From contig CAIYWM010000680.1 of the NCBI GenBank assembly GCA_903929895.1, positions 1 to 6,363 of the forward strand: a DNA stretch of 6,363 bases. Direction: 5' to 3'. This document shows, in pieces, positions 5,723 through 6,363 of this stretch. Position 1 is the first letter of the stretch. Each line of letters begins with the position of its first letter. Position numbers and translations under genes: made by a program. The notes under the pieces are model-generated. The model ran no database searches and was not told the origin of the DNA. It saw only the letters and a program-made list of their open reading frames with translations. The stretch comes from an uncultured Alphaproteobacteria bacterium. Its GTDB lineage: Bacteria > Pseudomonadota > Alphaproteobacteria > Reyranellales > Reyranellaceae.

Positions 5723-6363
5723 CTACCAGCTGGCCATCTGGGTCTTGAGGTTGCCGTCGAGCACGGCGAGGAACTCCTCGGTGGTCAGGTAGGCCTGGTT
5801 CATGCCGATCAGCAGCGCGAGGTCCTTGGTCATCTTGCCGCTCTCCACGGCCTCGACGCAGACCTTCTCGAGTGCGGTGGCGAACTTCACCACCTCCGGC
5901 GTGTCGTCGAACGTGCCGCGATACTTCAGGGCCTGCGTCCAGGCGAAAATCGAGGCGATCGGATTGGTCGAGGTCGGCTTGCCCTGCTGGTGCTCTCGGT
6001 AGTGGCGCGTCACCGTGCCGTGCGCGGCCTCGGCCTCGACGGTCTTGCCGTCCGGAGTGAGCAGCACGGAGGTCATGAGGCCGAGCGAGCCGAAGCCCTG
6101 GGCCACCGTGTCCGATTGCACGTCGCCGTCGTAGTTCTTGCAGGCCCAGACGAATTCGCCATGCCACTTCAGCGCGGAGGCGACCATGTCGTCGATCAGG
6201 CGGTCTTCATAGACCAGGCCGCGCTTCTCGAACTCGGCCTTGAACTCGGCGTCGTAGATGGCGCGGAAGATGTCCTTGAAGTTGCCGTCATAGGCCTTGA
6301 GGATGGTGTTCTTGTGGCTGAAGTAGACCGAGTAGTTGCGCTGCAGGCCGTAGTTGAAGGACG
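5723..6363 (-). CDS. icd: NADP-dependent isocitrate dehydrogenase, C-terminal half
   Basis: The gene runs off the right edge; 212 residues are visible of a usual total near 405. It converts isocitrate to 2-oxoglutarate with CO2 release and NADPH formation in the TCA cycle. The sequence is of the eukaryotic-like homodimeric type (as in human IDH1/2), not the E. coli type. Visible landmarks, counted in the fragment, are [10 protein letters not shown] (17-26), whose lysine corresponds to the catalytic Lys212 of human IDH1, and RLIDDMV (54-60). [10 protein letters not shown] (75-84) carries the metal-binding Asp pair, [12 protein letters not shown] (111-122) binds NADP, and [11 protein letters not shown] is at 131-141. 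One oddity is SHKNTI where I recall STKNTI in most relatives. The protein ends at a TAG (5725-5723) that lies inside the ribosome binding site of the following DUF429 gene. Confidence 0.95.
   Translation of the reverse strand, partial: SFNYGLQRNYSVYFSHKNTILKAYDGNFKDIFRAIYDAEFKAEFEKRGLVYEDRLIDDMVASALKWHGEFVWACKNYDGDVQSDTVAQGFGSLGLMTSVLLTPDGKTVEAEAAHGTVTRHYREHQQGKPTSTNPIASIFAWTQALKYRGTFDDTPEVVKFATALEKVCVEAVESGKMTKDLALLIGMNQAYLTTEEFLAVLDGNLKTQMASW

Overview
The window is GC-rich, tightly packed bacterial chromosome, most likely from an alphaproteobacterium. The basis is a GapR-type (DUF2312) chromatin protein, a eukaryotic-like NADP-isocitrate dehydrogenase, FNR/FixK-type boxes in front of stress genes, and a Bug/TctC solute-binding protein. 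The genus cannot be fixed from the sequence; a Reyranella- or Rhizobiales-like genome is only a guess. I see no tRNA, rRNA, CRISPR array or intact mobile element.

Layout: (1) 1-290, + strand: the C-terminal end of a polysaccharide deacetylase related to PuuE-type allantoinases. (2) 408-680, +: a small GapR-like nucleoid protein with its own candidate promoter and a dyad that abuts its ribosome binding site. (3) 787-2903, +: a two-gene ATGA-overlapping unit encoding an exported beta-propeller (YVTN/lactonase-like) protein and an exported Bug-family solute-binding protein, closed by a hairpin. (4) 3004-4817, +: two tandem-domain universal stress proteins, each exactly 279 residues and each with its own TTGA-N6-TCAA box (anaerobox) at class II activator spacing. 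(5) 4818-5040: a convergent intergenic region with a nested stem-loop and a 9-bp-period A-rich repeat. (6) 5041-6363, - strand: the 3' half of icd followed 7 nt later by a DUF429 gene that starts with TTG.

The most interesting signal is the USP pair. Two perfect FNR/FixK-like dyads precede two separate universal stress protein genes, each about 29.5 bp upstream of a plausible -10 element. This points to a small regulon switched on by low oxygen or redox change. The propeller-Bug pair is a second point of interest: two exported proteins are translationally coupled with no membrane transporter subunit next to them. Nothing here is clearly a wholly new system; the novelty lies in regulatory architecture and gene pairing.
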